Source: Gemmatimonadota bacterium
GTDB lineage: Bacteria > Latescibacterota > UBA2968 > UBA8231
Length of the DNA stretch: 21,328 nt
Direction of reading: 5' to 3'
Assembly (NCBI GenBank): GCA_002712305.1
Contig: PATE01000022.1
Span: 1 to 21,328 of the forward strand
In this document: positions 14,173 to 21,328 of the stretch, piece after piece
Layout of the letters: each line of letters starts with the position of its first letter
Position numbering within the stretch: position 1 is the first letter of the stretch
The notes under the pieces: model-generated
Seen by the model: the letters and a program-made list of their open reading frames with translations, nothing else
Databases searched by the model: none
Told to the model about the DNA's origin: nothing
Made by a program: the position numbers and the translations under genes

Positions 14173-15036
14173 TCAGTCTTCCGGGCGCAGTCGGTGCAGC
14201 GCATCCAACAACTGCGGAGAAAGCGGAGGGGCCTGGGCCCGTCTGGCATTCTCGCGCGCGTGCGATGGGTCGGTGGTGCCGATGATGGCGGAGCTGATCA
14301 CCGGGTGGGACAGGGTAAAGCGCAACGAACATTCGAGCGGGTCGTCCCACGCCCCATCTTCGGCCAACAGGGAACGCACCGGGTCCCAGTAGGGACCGGC
14401 ATGGAACTGCGGCGAGTCTTCGGGCAACAGCCGGGCGTTGGCGATGGGGCGTTTGGCGACCACGCCCAAGCCGGCGCCCTGGGCGGCGGGAAGCACCGCG
14501 TCGAGGGCGGTCTGATTCAGGATGTTGAACGTCACCTGAATCGCGTCGAAGACGCCCATGGAGATGGCCTGCAGAGCGTCTTCATCGTCGCCGCTGTAGC
14601 CGGTGTAGCGCACCTTGCCCGCATCGCGAGCTCGCAGCAGGGCGTCCGTCGCCTCGCCGGCACGCAGAATGTCGGCCGAACACGTATGCAGGAAGACGAG
14701 ATCAAGGCACTCGAGGCCCATTCGTTCGAGCGAACGGTCGATGCTTCTCTCGATGACGGGGCGTGAGTACTCCTCTCCCTGTTCGCCATCGGTGATGCAG
14801 CCACACTTGGTTGCGATGACGAACTCGCCGATGCGGTTGCCCAGATAGCGGCCGATAAGCTCTTCGCTGTGGGCGTAGCAATCGGCCGTGTCGATGAAGG
14901 TGATGCCCAGATTCAGCAGGCCGTCGAAAACGGCTTCAATCCGTTCGAGGGGAGCGCCATCGCCAATGCGAGCAGCACCGAATCCATGGCGACTGACCTG
15001 GAGGTCGGTCGAGCCGAGTCTGACAAGAGATTCCAA
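14173..15036 (-). CDS. Aldo/keto reductase, TTG start
   Basis: This 287-residue NAD(P)H-dependent aldo/keto reductase has the full catalytic tetrad: D49 and Y54 in FIDTADCYAHSE, K77 in IATKCG and H117 in LVFLHTC. VRLGSTDLQVSRHGFGAARIG is the canonical first strand of the family, and SSAIIGTTD is the late NADP-binding turn. I start it at TTG (15036) because GGAGGTGA, an almost perfect match to the 16S anti-Shine-Dalgarno, lies 7 nt before it and the canonical opening follows directly. An ATG at 15096 would add 20 residues of uncharacteristic sequence. The strong ribosome binding site offsets the weak start codon. It is followed by hydrolase 2 after 6 nt and preceded by the sialidase-fold gene 118 nt away. 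Likely role: reduction or oxidation of a sugar or hydroxy compound made by the neighbours. Confidence 0.88.
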   Translation of the reverse strand: MESLVRLGSTDLQVSRHGFGAARIGDGAPLERIEAVFDGLLNLGITFIDTADCYAHSEELIGRYLGNRIGEFVIATKCGCITDGEQGEEYSRPVIERSIDRSLERMGLECLDLVFLHTCSADILRAGEATDALLRARDAGKVRYTGYSGDDEDALQAISMGVFDAIQVTFNILNQTALDAVLPAAQGAGLGVVAKRPIANARLLPEDSPQFHAGPYWDPVRSLLAEDGAWDDPLECSLRFTLSHPVISSAIIGTTDPSHARENARRAQAPPLSPQLLDALHRLRPED

Positions 15037-15154
15037 TGAATCACCTCCCTCGAGATCGCAGAGTTCGCTACGAAAGTTGCGTCGAAGATAGCCCAACCGT
15101 GGATTGAATCCCAGTGGCTGTGGGTGGCACCGTCACATGCAGCGTTCGGAAGCG

Positions 15155-16183
15155 TCACAACCGCCATCTGGTGGCCATGAGGCAGGTCTTTTCCCCGGGT
15201 TCATGCACTTGATAATAGACGGTGATGATGGATTCGTCGGCGAGCTGTGCTGAGGCAGGGTAACCCAGATCATCATTCGGTGCAGCCTGCATGACACGCT
15301 CGTTTTTGGAATCCCATGTTACGCCCTCATCGTCGCTGAGGCACGCTCGCTGCCCAAACGGATCCAGCCGTCGCCCGTATACGACCAGCAGACGGTCGTC
15401 CTGCAGGCGGGTCAGGGGAGGTGGAAAACCGAGCATCGGTGTCAACCGGGCAGGTGTCCAGGTGCGTCCCCCGTCATCGCTGTCGGCTTGATACAGGAAG
15501 CGTTCACTCATGTGGTCGCCGCCAACGCGGAACAGGCCGACGAGCTTGCCGCTGGCCGTTTCTACCAGGTGCGGCTCTCCGAGTCCGCGGTGAGCTGTTG
15601 CTGGCGGATGATTCACAGTGCCGATCACGTTCCAGGTACGGCCGTCGTCCGTCGACTCTTCGGCAACGATGGCGCGCTCGCCATCGATTTTGCCGACGCC
15701 CAGGTAGAGGATTCTGCCATCGCGCAGTTGCACCGGCCCATGGGGTGCCGACGCGTTGACTCGAATGGGATCGCCCCAGGTGCGACCACCATCCTCGGAG
15801 CGCAGGACCCAGTTCCCCAGATACTGCTCTCGCGTCTCGGTGGTGAGTGTGGTGCCGTAGTCGCGGTAGGCGGGGTTCGACTCGAAGCTGGTTGCACTGA
15901 ACCAACTGACCAGGATCGTACCCCGGGCGGTCTCGATGATGCCGGCGTCGCGGTCGTCGATAGGGGAATCTCGGATGATCTGTGGAGCGCTCCACGTATC
16001 GCCATCGTCACTGCTACGAACCAGATGCGTCTTGCCCCAGGGACAGATATGCTCTTCGCGATCACCGGAGAACACGGCCAACAGTTCGCCGGCTCTCGTT
16101 CGGGTGATCGTCGGCCAACCGATGTATCGCCCGGGTTGCTTGCAAATCACTCGGGTCCACACCGCTTCCACGGGTCTCGTCAT
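15155..16183 (-). CDS. Asp-box sialidase-fold (BNR) protein
   Basis: This 342-residue six-bladed-propeller protein has five Asp-boxes (S-x-D-x-G-x-T-W type) at 58-64, 129-136, 177-184, 235-242 and 283-290. That is the hallmark of the sialidase superfamily. True sialidases carry an Arg-Ile-Pro near the N terminus as the first arginine of the catalytic triad; here the equivalent stretch reads YIGWPTI, without that arginine. Sialic acid cleavage is therefore doubtful, and another glycoside or simple sugar binding is more likely. No signal peptide is present, unlike most secreted sialidases, so it probably acts inside the cell. The ATG at 16183 has AGGAG 7 nt upstream. An upstream start at 16204 lacks this. 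It heads the leftward set with the aldo/keto reductase and hydrolase 2, and is divergent from the GH32/43-like gene across 118 bp. Confidence 0.85.
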   Translation of the reverse strand: MTRPVEAVWTRVICKQPGRYIGWPTITRTRAGELLAVFSGDREEHICPWGKTHLVRSSDDGDTWSAPQIIRDSPIDDRDAGIIETARGTILVSWFSATSFESNPAYRDYGTTLTTETREQYLGNWVLRSEDGGRTWGDPIRVNASAPHGPVQLRDGRILYLGVGKIDGERAIVAEESTDDGRTWNVIGTVNHPPATAHRGLGEPHLVETASGKLVGLFRVGGDHMSERFLYQADSDDGGRTWTPARLTPMLGFPPPLTRLQDDRLLVVYGRRLDPFGQRACLSDDEGVTWDSKNERVMQAAPNDDLGYPASAQLADESIITVYYQVHEPGEKTCLMATRWRL

Positions 16184-16301
16184 CTCTAGTCTCCTCTTGA
16201 CCAACGCGCTGCCATGCTTTGCCCTTGCCCGAACTCCATCCTAGCTTACCGAAGCGCTCCACGAACCCAAGTTCCGGACTGGACGGCCGAAGATCACGCG
16301 C

Positions 16302-17762
16302 ATGATCGACCCACAGCGAAACAGGCAACTGTTCCTGAACGACGACGCTGTCGAGTCGATGTCCGGTCTGCGGCGCATTCTGCATCAGCCCATCAACAGC
16401 ACGCCCGTGATCATCCCCGACCGCTCAAGAGGAGAGCGGGCCGTGCAAAGCGCCAGCGTCCCACAATGGAATCCTGAGACCGATCGATGGGAGTGGTGGT
16501 ACAAGGGATTCACCACATATACCGATGAGTACGTGCCCCTCCATGCGACGTCCGCAGATGGCGTCTGCTGGGAGGAGACGGAAGTGGGATTGTACGAGTG
16601 GAACGGCAAGCGGGCCAACAACGTTGCCTTTGCGTCAGCCAAGTCGAACCTGTGCCACGTGATTCGCGATGATGTCGATCCGGACCCGCAGCGTCGCTAC
16701 AAGGGACTCTTTAGTGACGAACAGCACATGGACCGCTATCCGGGGGTATCGGCGGACGGTTTCCACTGGGACATTTCTGGCGGACCACCCATTCCCAGTC
16801 ACGACACTTCGACTCTCGTCTACGACGAGGTGGGCCAACGCTATCTCGCCATCGTCAAGCACCGGACTGAGTGGGGCCGGTCCGCCTTTCTGGCCACAAG
16901 CACGGATTTCATCCACTGGTCAGATCCCGAGCTCGTGATGCACACCGACGAGCTCGACCAGCAGAATCGCAAGCAGCGAATCCAGGCCGTCGTCGATGAT
17001 CTCGCCTACCTGTCTCCCCCGGTTGTCGATGGCCGGGAGTACCTTGCGCAACTCTACATGATGCCCGTGCTGCCCTACGAAGGCCTCTATGTCGGCTTCC
17101 CGCTGATCTTCAACCCTTCCGGTGCCGATACGGCGCAGAACAATCACACCGGGCTGAACCAGGTGGAGCTGGCCGTCTCGCGTGATGCTCGAGCATGGGA
17201 ACGGGTCGCCGACCGCGCCATCTTCGTCGGTGTCCAGCCGTGGAACGGCGGCGCCAACTTCGGCACAGCCCAGGTGGCTCTCTGCGGGGTGCCGATCGTC
17301 CGTGACGAGGAGATCTGGGTCTATTACATCGCCTGCCGTCATCGCGGCCACCGCGACCTGTTCGCGCACATGGATCCGTCGATCTACAACGACGAATTCT
17401 TCGATCCCACCACCGTCATCTGCCTGGCCAGGTTGCGACGGGACGGTTTCGTCTCCCTCGATCCGGTCGACTCATCTGGAGGCGATCTGCTGTCCAAGGC
17501 CTTCGACTGGACCGGCGGAAGCCTGCTCGTGAATGCGGACGTGAAGGCGGGGGGGCAGGTCGCGGTCGAGGTGGTGGAAGCGAGCAGCCTGAATCCACTT
17601 CCAGGTTGGTCGACCGATGACTGCCAGCCACTGTGCGAAGATGATCTCGCCTGCGAGGTCAAGTGGAGACCGAGTACCGCACGTACACCACTCGGTGACA
17701 CACCGGTTCGTCTGAGATTTCACCTGCGCCAGGCCAGCCTGTATTCCTTCTGGTTGTCTTAG
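16302..17762 (+). CDS. GH32/GH43-like beta-propeller glycosidase-like protein
   Basis: This 486-residue protein has repeated propeller turns of the S-x-D-x-x-x-W type (SADGVCWEE 84-92, SADGFHWD 150-157, STDFIHWS 200-207, SRDARAWER 293-301), as in the five-bladed GH32/GH43/GH68 folds. A C-terminal beta-sandwich (about 384-486) includes LLVNADVKAGGQVAVEVVEA and ends LRQASLYSFWLS, a conserved ending of a glycosidase-like family frequent in Planctomycetota and related phyla. FLNDD near the N terminus could supply the acid corresponding to the GH32 WMNDPNG aspartate, although that motif itself is absent. No signal peptide is seen, so it is probably intracellular. The ATG has only a weak upstream GAAGA. 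It is divergent from the sialidase-fold gene, consistent with a shared control region at 16184-16301. The glycan substrate is unknown. Confidence 0.72.
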   Translation: MIDPQRNRQLFLNDDAVESMSGLRRILHQPINSTPVIIPDRSRGERAVQSASVPQWNPETDRWEWWYKGFTTYTDEYVPLHATSADGVCWEETEVGLYEWNGKRANNVAFASAKSNLCHVIRDDVDPDPQRRYKGLFSDEQHMDRYPGVSADGFHWDISGGPPIPSHDTSTLVYDEVGQRYLAIVKHRTEWGRSAFLATSTDFIHWSDPELVMHTDELDQQNRKQRIQAVVDDLAYLSPPVVDGREYLAQLYMMPVLPYEGLYVGFPLIFNPSGADTAQNNHTGLNQVELAVSRDARAWERVADRAIFVGVQPWNGGANFGTAQVALCGVPIVRDEEIWVYYIACRHRGHRDLFAHMDPSIYNDEFFDPTTVICLARLRRDGFVSLDPVDSSGGDLLSKAFDWTGGSLLVNADVKAGGQVAVEVVEASSLNPLPGWSTDDCQPLCEDDLACEVKWRPSTARTPLGDTPVRLRFHLRQASLYSFWLS

Positions 17763-17764
17763 AA

Positions 17765-17835
17765 GACGTCCTCAATCTGCTCTCTACCCGAGCGTCTCAC
17801 CCGGGGGGCTCGGAGATCTCAAAGCGACGTCCTCA
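17765..17835. repeat. 10-bp direct repeat flanking the convergent junction
   Basis: GACGTCCTCA occurs twice in the same orientation, at 17765-17774 and 17826-17835, with 51 nt between. The right copy ends on the stop codon of the pentapeptide-repeat gene, and the left copy starts just after the stop of the propeller gene. Perfect short direct repeats on each side of a segment can mark an insertion or deletion event, or slippage. Ten bases are too few to be sure. Confidence 0.4.
17788..17813. terminator. Weak bidirectional hairpin between convergent genes
   Basis: CCGAGC (17788-17793) pairs with GCTCGG (17808-17813) around a 14-nt loop in the 70-bp gap between convergent genes. No T-run follows on either strand, so it is not a standard intrinsic terminator. 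The position is right for stopping both transcripts. Confidence 0.3.
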
Positions 17836-18375
17836 GAAGGTGGACGCAGGTCGCTCCAGCAGGTGCGGGCAGTGTTGTTCTGCCAGACTCAGGCGCTCGT
17901 TCAACTCGGTAAGCCACAACGAGCCGACGCTGCACAACTGCTCGATCGTCAGGTTCCGGGCGTTGTACACGAGCGTGCTGCCCAGATTGGCGCCAGACAG
18001 ATCCGCGTCTTCGAGATCTGCGTTGTACAGAACCCCACTACGCAGGTCGACGCCCCCCAGCTTGGCTCGCCGCAGGTCGCCACCGGTGAGCTTGGTGCCT
18101 CTGAGGTCGGCTGCTGTGAGGTCGGCTCCGCACAGCATGGCGCTTTCCAGATTGGCGCTGCTCAGATTGGCGCCACTCAGGTTGGCGTTACTCAGGTCTG
18201 CGCTGTGCAGGATGGCGACGTCGAGGATGGCACCCGACAGGTCTATGTTGCAGAGGCGGGCGTGGCGCAGATGAGCCACGCGCAGATCGGGGACGATGTC
18301 GGGGTGGTCCTGTCGCCACTGGTTCCAGTTTTCAGATCCCGTCTTCAACAGGGCTATGTGCTCAGGATTGGCCAT
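17833..18375 (-). CDS. Pentapeptide-repeat protein
   Basis: This 180-residue protein is built of about 22 A(D/N)LXX pentapeptide repeats (residues about 30-138), for example ADLSNANLSGANLSSANL and ADLTAADLRGTKL. These fold into a right-handed quadrilateral beta-helix. The N-terminal capping segment NPEHIALLKTGSENWNQW is the common cap of free-standing members. After the helix there is a short C-terminal alpha-helical region with two cysteines (C148, C169). Some family members mimic DNA and inhibit gyrase (Qnr, MfpA), but most have unknown roles. The sequence lacks the loop insertions typical of Qnr, so no resistance function is claimed. The ATG at 18375 has only GAGAG nearby. It converges with the propeller gene and lies downstream of the DUF6785 membrane protein, separated by 121 bp. 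Confidence 0.85.
   Translation of the reverse strand: MANPEHIALLKTGSENWNQWRQDHPDIVPDLRVAHLRHARLCNIDLSGAILDVAILHSADLSNANLSGANLSSANLESAMLCGADLTAADLRGTKLTGGDLRRAKLGGVDLRSGVLYNADLEDADLSGANLGSTLVYNARNLTIEQLCSVGSLWLTELNERLSLAEQHCPHLLERPASTF
17962..18288 (-). repeat. 15-nt imperfect tandem repeats encoding pentapeptides
   Basis: The DNA of the pentapeptide region shows imperfect 15-nt tandem units on the plus strand of the form TTGGCGCxxCTCAG (clearest at 18150-18200). They encode the A(D/N)LXX repeats. Such repeats can expand or contract by slippage, so copy number may vary between strains. Confidence 0.7.
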
Positions 18376-18496
18376 GGTCTCTCAACTGGCAGGCGGTAAG
18401 CCTGGAGTAACGTGAGTCACCATGCCATTGTCTCCCCAGTTCCTGAAGCAACATCGTAGGAAGTGAAATGAACGGGGTTCGTGGACGCCCTTTGCA

Positions 18497-20431
18497 TTAC
18501 TCATAGATCAGCTTGTACACCTGATTGCCCGTCATCCCGGTGAAGTAGTCGACGATCACCCAGAAGCCCATCGAAACAAACTGACCAATGACGAGGCCCA
18601 CGAAGAATGGTTTGCCCTTCTGGTAGAGTCCAGGGCCCCCATACTTCAGAATGAGCCCCTTGATCAGCCACGACAGGAAGACACTCAGCATGATCGCATC
18701 CGTCATCCACATCGAGCTGATGGGCAGGCTCATCGGATGAATCGGAAACCCAAGATAGCGCTGTCTGAGCCACATCAGCAGTCCCATCAAGCCGCCACCA
18801 TAGGCAGTCCAGATCCATCCTGTCCAGTTGGGGCCTGCCGGGTTCAGTATGTTCCGGGAGGTGAAATTGAAGGGATAGTGTACGAGGCCCCGGAAGAAAC
18901 CGCTCAGATTAATCGCGCCATGGCTATACCCCAGGGCCACCTGCATCCAGATCGACCCGATCGCACTGACCAGAACTGCCACCAGAATGGCCCACAGCAG
19001 TACGCGCCGCCGACCGCCGATGTGTTCTTCGGCGAGCTTCAGGGCGTTGGCGCAAGCAGCCATCAGGAAAATGCGCAACTCCCCAGCCCACACGAAGGTG
19101 TAGCCCAGAGCGGTTACTCCTTGCCCGCCCAGGGCTTCTACCCCGAAACCGGAGACCATGAAATTCCCCGGGTTCATCGGCGCCCTGGTGATGAAGAAGC
19201 CGCCCTCGGCCACCATGCGTGTGAGACCGATGAAGATCACGAAGGCAACGAAGAGGGTCAGGCCCGCTGCCCACGGAGCCAGGCCCGTCTGGCACAGCCA
19301 CCACCACATGAATCCACTGCCTCCCAGCAGAGTGAAGACGGCGGTTCGGTACGACATCATTTCGGCGCTGTCATCGACCTGATCATCGCCGCGAAAAGCC
19401 TTGCGGAAGACGGCGCGCAGGTGTCGGCGGCCCATCCAGAGACCCCAGAACACGAAGACGAACATGGCCCCCATGCTCTGGTGACCCAGCAGTGGCACAG
19501 TGACCCATTCCATGTGCTCGTTGCTGGAGACCCCCAGGTATTCGAGCGTGCCTTCCTGCATCTTGGCGATGAGGTTGATCAGCCAGATCCCCAGGGAGAT
19601 GTCCCGACTCAGAAAGTACGTGAAGCCAACCGTCGCGAAGCTCAGAGACGGCAGCACATAGGTGGTGCGGGGGAAAAAGGGCAGGGCCGTATCCAGCGGG
19701 ATGTCAGGTACACTGGGGTCGTAGTCGTGTAGGGCGATGAAACAACCGACGGTGAAGGGAATGCTCACTCCAATCCAGAAGGAGAAGTAGCGAAACAGTG
19801 GCGGCAGCAATCGCCCCTTCTCCTGGGCGATCAAAGCCAGCGATGGCTGCATCAGCGGATACTGCAAGCGCTCGTGCTGCATCCACTGCTGCCGGAGGAT
19901 GACCATCGCCGCGATCATCACCATATACAGCGCCAGCAGAAACGGCGCCCAGGCCATCAGCGAGGGGAGCCACGCATCCCAGGCGATTGCACCCTGAGGA
20001 TTCCCCTCGTAGAAGTCCTGGATCGCCCTCGGATCCTGGGGGACCAGCCAGTCGGGGACGTGCGGCATGAACACGTCCGCCCACCTGTTCTCGGGCGTGG
20101 CGTAGTAGCGGGCGCCCGTCAAATACGGAATGAAGAAGGACGTGAGCCCCATGGACGGGATCGTGGCCGCCGCCAGCGCCATGATGTAAACGAGGGTGAC
20201 TTCAGCAGTGGAAAGGTGCCAGGGGCGGCGCAACCAACCCATCACGGGGTTCAGCACCGCCACCAGAACGAACAGAATGAACAGCGCGATCGGGGAAGCG
20301 AAATCCCGGGCCATGCCGCTTCCGCGCACGATGTTGTCCCCGAGAATCACGCCGAGGCCGACGAACAGACTTACCGCCGTCCCGATCACGAACGCACGTC
20401 TGGTCACACCTTCAGATGGCCCTTGAATCAC
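18497..20431 (-). CDS. DUF6785/DUF6784 multi-pass membrane protein
   Basis: This 644-residue membrane protein has about 12-14 hydrophobic segments (for example 12-31, 45-63, 73-98, 152-178, 214-235). It has the layout of the DUF6785 family with a C-terminal DUF6784 region: RRRVLLWAILVAV near 480, a Gly-rich GWIWTAYGGGLMG, then HPMSLPISSMW and IKGLILKYGGPGLYQKGKPF close to the C terminus. The HERLQYPLMQPS motif (186-197) matches REQLPFPTAP in the larger membrane protein at 4459-7116, so both belong to one transporter-like superfamily. This copy lacks the Cys/His loop and the beta-sandwich/Ca-loop insert. The GTG start is two bases after the stop of the upstream acetyltransferase gene, so translation is coupled. 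Cargo unknown; an oligopeptide-transporter-like role is inferred from distant resemblance. Confidence 0.82.
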   Translation of the reverse strand: MIQGPSEGVTRRAFVIGTAVSLFVGLGVILGDNIVRGSGMARDFASPIALFILFVLVAVLNPVMGWLRRPWHLSTAEVTLVYIMALAAATIPSMGLTSFFIPYLTGARYYATPENRWADVFMPHVPDWLVPQDPRAIQDFYEGNPQGAIAWDAWLPSLMAWAPFLLALYMVMIAAMVILRQQWMQHERLQYPLMQPSLALIAQEKGRLLPPLFRYFSFWIGVSIPFTVGCFIALHDYDPSVPDIPLDTALPFFPRTTYVLPSLSFATVGFTYFLSRDISLGIWLINLIAKMQEGTLEYLGVSSNEHMEWVTVPLLGHQSMGAMFVFVFWGLWMGRRHLRAVFRKAFRGDDQVDDSAEMMSYRTAVFTLLGGSGFMWWWLCQTGLAPWAAGLTLFVAFVIFIGLTRMVAEGGFFITRAPMNPGNFMVSGFGVEALGGQGVTALGYTFVWAGELRIFLMAACANALKLAEEHIGGRRRVLLWAILVAVLVSAIGSIWMQVALGYSHGAINLSGFFRGLVHYPFNFTSRNILNPAGPNWTGWIWTAYGGGLMGLLMWLRQRYLGFPIHPMSLPISSMWMTDAIMLSVFLSWLIKGLILKYGGPGLYQKGKPFFVGLVIGQFVSMGFWVIVDYFTGMTGNQVYKLIYE

Positions 20432-20433
20432 GG

Positions 20434-21328
20434 CTAGTACACGTCCTGGGCACAGCGCGAGGCACCGGTGTCAGGGAAGACGAGAGGCAGCGCGGCTTCA
20501 CCGCCAGCCCCGGTAGTGATGCCCCCTTCTTCAACGAGCCCTGGCAGGCGTCGCCCATTGTAGATCAAGGAGCACAGATCTCCAGTGTGGGTTTCCAGCT
20601 GCAGCGTCTCGCCCCGCCCCACCGTCAGCATCCTCCCGTCTTCGCGAAACGTGATCTCCACCCGGAGACCTGCTGCGGCCGATCGACGTTCCAAGAGCGG
20701 GCGAATCGTCTCGATGTAGAGACTCGGGTCCTGCACCCGCAGCCAGATCTCGGCGTGCCCGGTCTGGTCTTCCACAAGCAGGCGCTCGATCGAGGGGCGC
20801 ATGGGATGACCGGTAGACAGCGCCAACTGCGCGGTCTCTATCCCCCGATCTCGCCACTGTCGCAAGGTCGAGCAGAGCAACCTGAAGGCGTCCATCTCCG
20901 CTCCCGGCAGACAGGCCCATTCACCGACTGTGGCCGTGTGCGGATCAGCTTCGAGCACGCCAACGTAGGCGACCGGAATTTCCGGTCCAGTGACGCGAAA
21001 AGTCATCGGCTGCGGAGGGGCGAAGAGCTTGGGAAGATGCTGCAGTCTGCGCTCCCAGAAAGGCACGGTCCGCGACCAGGAACCGCTGACCTGGCCCACG
21101 TACTGCGCATCGTAGATCCGGTGGAGGGCCTGGGCATCGGAGGGGGAGGCCGATCTCACGGTGGCTCGTACAGCTGCGGACTCAGGACACGCCGCGTCAT
21201 CGTCCAGGTTCAGGTTGACGAGCGGCAGGCGCAGCCTCGGCGTTTCGATGATCGCCTTTCTGTAGCCCAAGCGGCGGTAGAAGTCGAAGCGCTCGGGCGA
21301 GGTGTGGAGGCAGGAAAGGGCCAAGCGG
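20434..21328 (-). CDS. Eis-like GNAT acetyltransferase with SCP2-like C-terminus (5' truncated by window)
   Basis: The frame is open to the right edge, so the true start lies outside the window; a TTG at 21324 is internal. SCLHTSPERFDFYRRLGYRKA is the acetyl-CoA-domain end (helix followed by the typical FYRRLGY) of a GNAT fold. A second GNAT-like part (about 50-190 of the visible protein) follows. A C-terminal region with VEITFREDGRMLTVGRGE resembles the sterol-carrier-protein-2-like domain of Eis-type enzymes. This tandem-GNAT plus SCP2 layout is that of Eis-type N-acetyltransferases, which acetylate amines. Family members include aminoglycoside-modifying enzymes, but most environmental homologues have unknown substrates. 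The DUF6785 gene starts two bases after its TAG stop, so the acetyltransferase and membrane protein are probably one operon. Confidence 0.7.
   Translation of the reverse strand, partial: RLALSCLHTSPERFDFYRRLGYRKAIIETPRLRLPLVNLNLDDDAACPESAAVRATVRSASPSDAQALHRIYDAQYVGQVSGSWSRTVPFWERRLQHLPKLFAPPQPMTFRVTGPEIPVAYVGVLEADPHTATVGEWACLPGAEMDAFRLLCSTLRQWRDRGIETAQLALSTGHPMRPSIERLLVEDQTGHAEIWLRVQDPSLYIETIRPLLERRSAAAGLRVEITFREDGRMLTVGRGETLQLETHTGDLCSLIYNGRRLPGLVEEGGITTGAGGEAALPLVFPDTGASRCAQDVY

Noticed and set aside
17833-18375. Qnr-type quinolone resistance protein
   Set aside because: Only the pentapeptide repeat is shared. The loops and the dimerisation layout needed for that claim are not visible, and such repeats are common in proteins of unknown role.
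18737-19732. 331-codon plus-strand frame opposite the DUF6785 gene
   Set aside because: It is antisense to a well-supported membrane protein, is rich in His, Gln and Pro as expected of a shadow of hydrophobic codons, and has no domain or ribosome binding site.
1-21328. CRISPR arrays, insertion sequences, integrases, rRNA genes
   Set aside because: I saw no regularly spaced direct repeats, transposase or integrase motifs, or rRNA-like stretches. The only tandem repeats are those encoding the pentapeptide protein.

Overview
The window is about 21 kb of G+C-rich, densely coding DNA with no rRNA, tRNA, CRISPR array, integrase or transposase that I can see. The gene content is three phytanoyl-CoA-dioxygenase-type (PhyH) oxygenases, TIM-barrel glycoside-hydrolase-like proteins, an Asp-box sialidase-fold protein, a GH32/43-like propeller protein, a CBM9-like secreted protein, calcineurin-type phosphoesterases, a pentapeptide-repeat protein and large DUF6785/OPT-like membrane proteins. 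This mix is typical of uncultured environmental lineages such as Poribacteria, Latescibacterota, or Planctomycetota and relatives. That placement is inferred from gene content only; no marker gene is present.

Layout. (1) Positions 1-45 hold the first 15 codons of a leftward gene with a very strong ribosome binding site. A divergent gap with a sigma-70-like promoter follows, then a two-gene rightward operon: PhyH oxygenase A and an Ldh2-family dehydrogenase, separated by one base. (2) A leftward pair, a TIM-barrel hydrolase-like protein and a secreted CBM9-like protein, is coupled by an ATGA overlap. Its end interlocks with the Ldh2 stop codon in a shared CTAG. (3) A rightward cluster at 4459-10068 carries an 885-residue membrane transporter-like protein with a large non-membrane insert, a metallophosphoesterase with unusual catalytic motifs, and PhyH oxygenases B and C. 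(4) A leftward set at 10161-12309 carries a GntR/LacI-type (AraR-like) sugar-responsive repressor followed by a second, canonical metallophosphoesterase. The repressor promoter overlaps a TTGT-N4-ACAA palindrome. (5) A 270-bp gap holds that promoter, a short ORF and a striking 10-bp perfect inverted repeat closing a 79-nt element. (6) A leftward set at 12580-16183 carries a sialidase-fold protein, an aldo/keto reductase with a TTG start, and a second TIM-barrel hydrolase paralogous to the first. (7) A rightward GH32/43-like propeller protein converges on a leftward pentapeptide-repeat protein. (8) A leftward pair, an Eis-like GNAT acetyltransferase cut by the window edge and a DUF6785/DUF6784 membrane protein, closes the window.

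How the genes may work together (inference). None of the four hydrolase-like proteins shows a signal peptide; only the CBM9-like protein does. With two large transporter-like membrane proteins nearby, this suggests uptake of a carbohydrate-containing small molecule or oligosaccharide. Intracellular trimming, phosphoester cleavage, Fe(II)/2-oxoglutarate-dependent hydroxylation and NAD(P)-dependent redox steps could follow. The regulator fits sugar-responsive control. The substrate cannot be read from the sequence.
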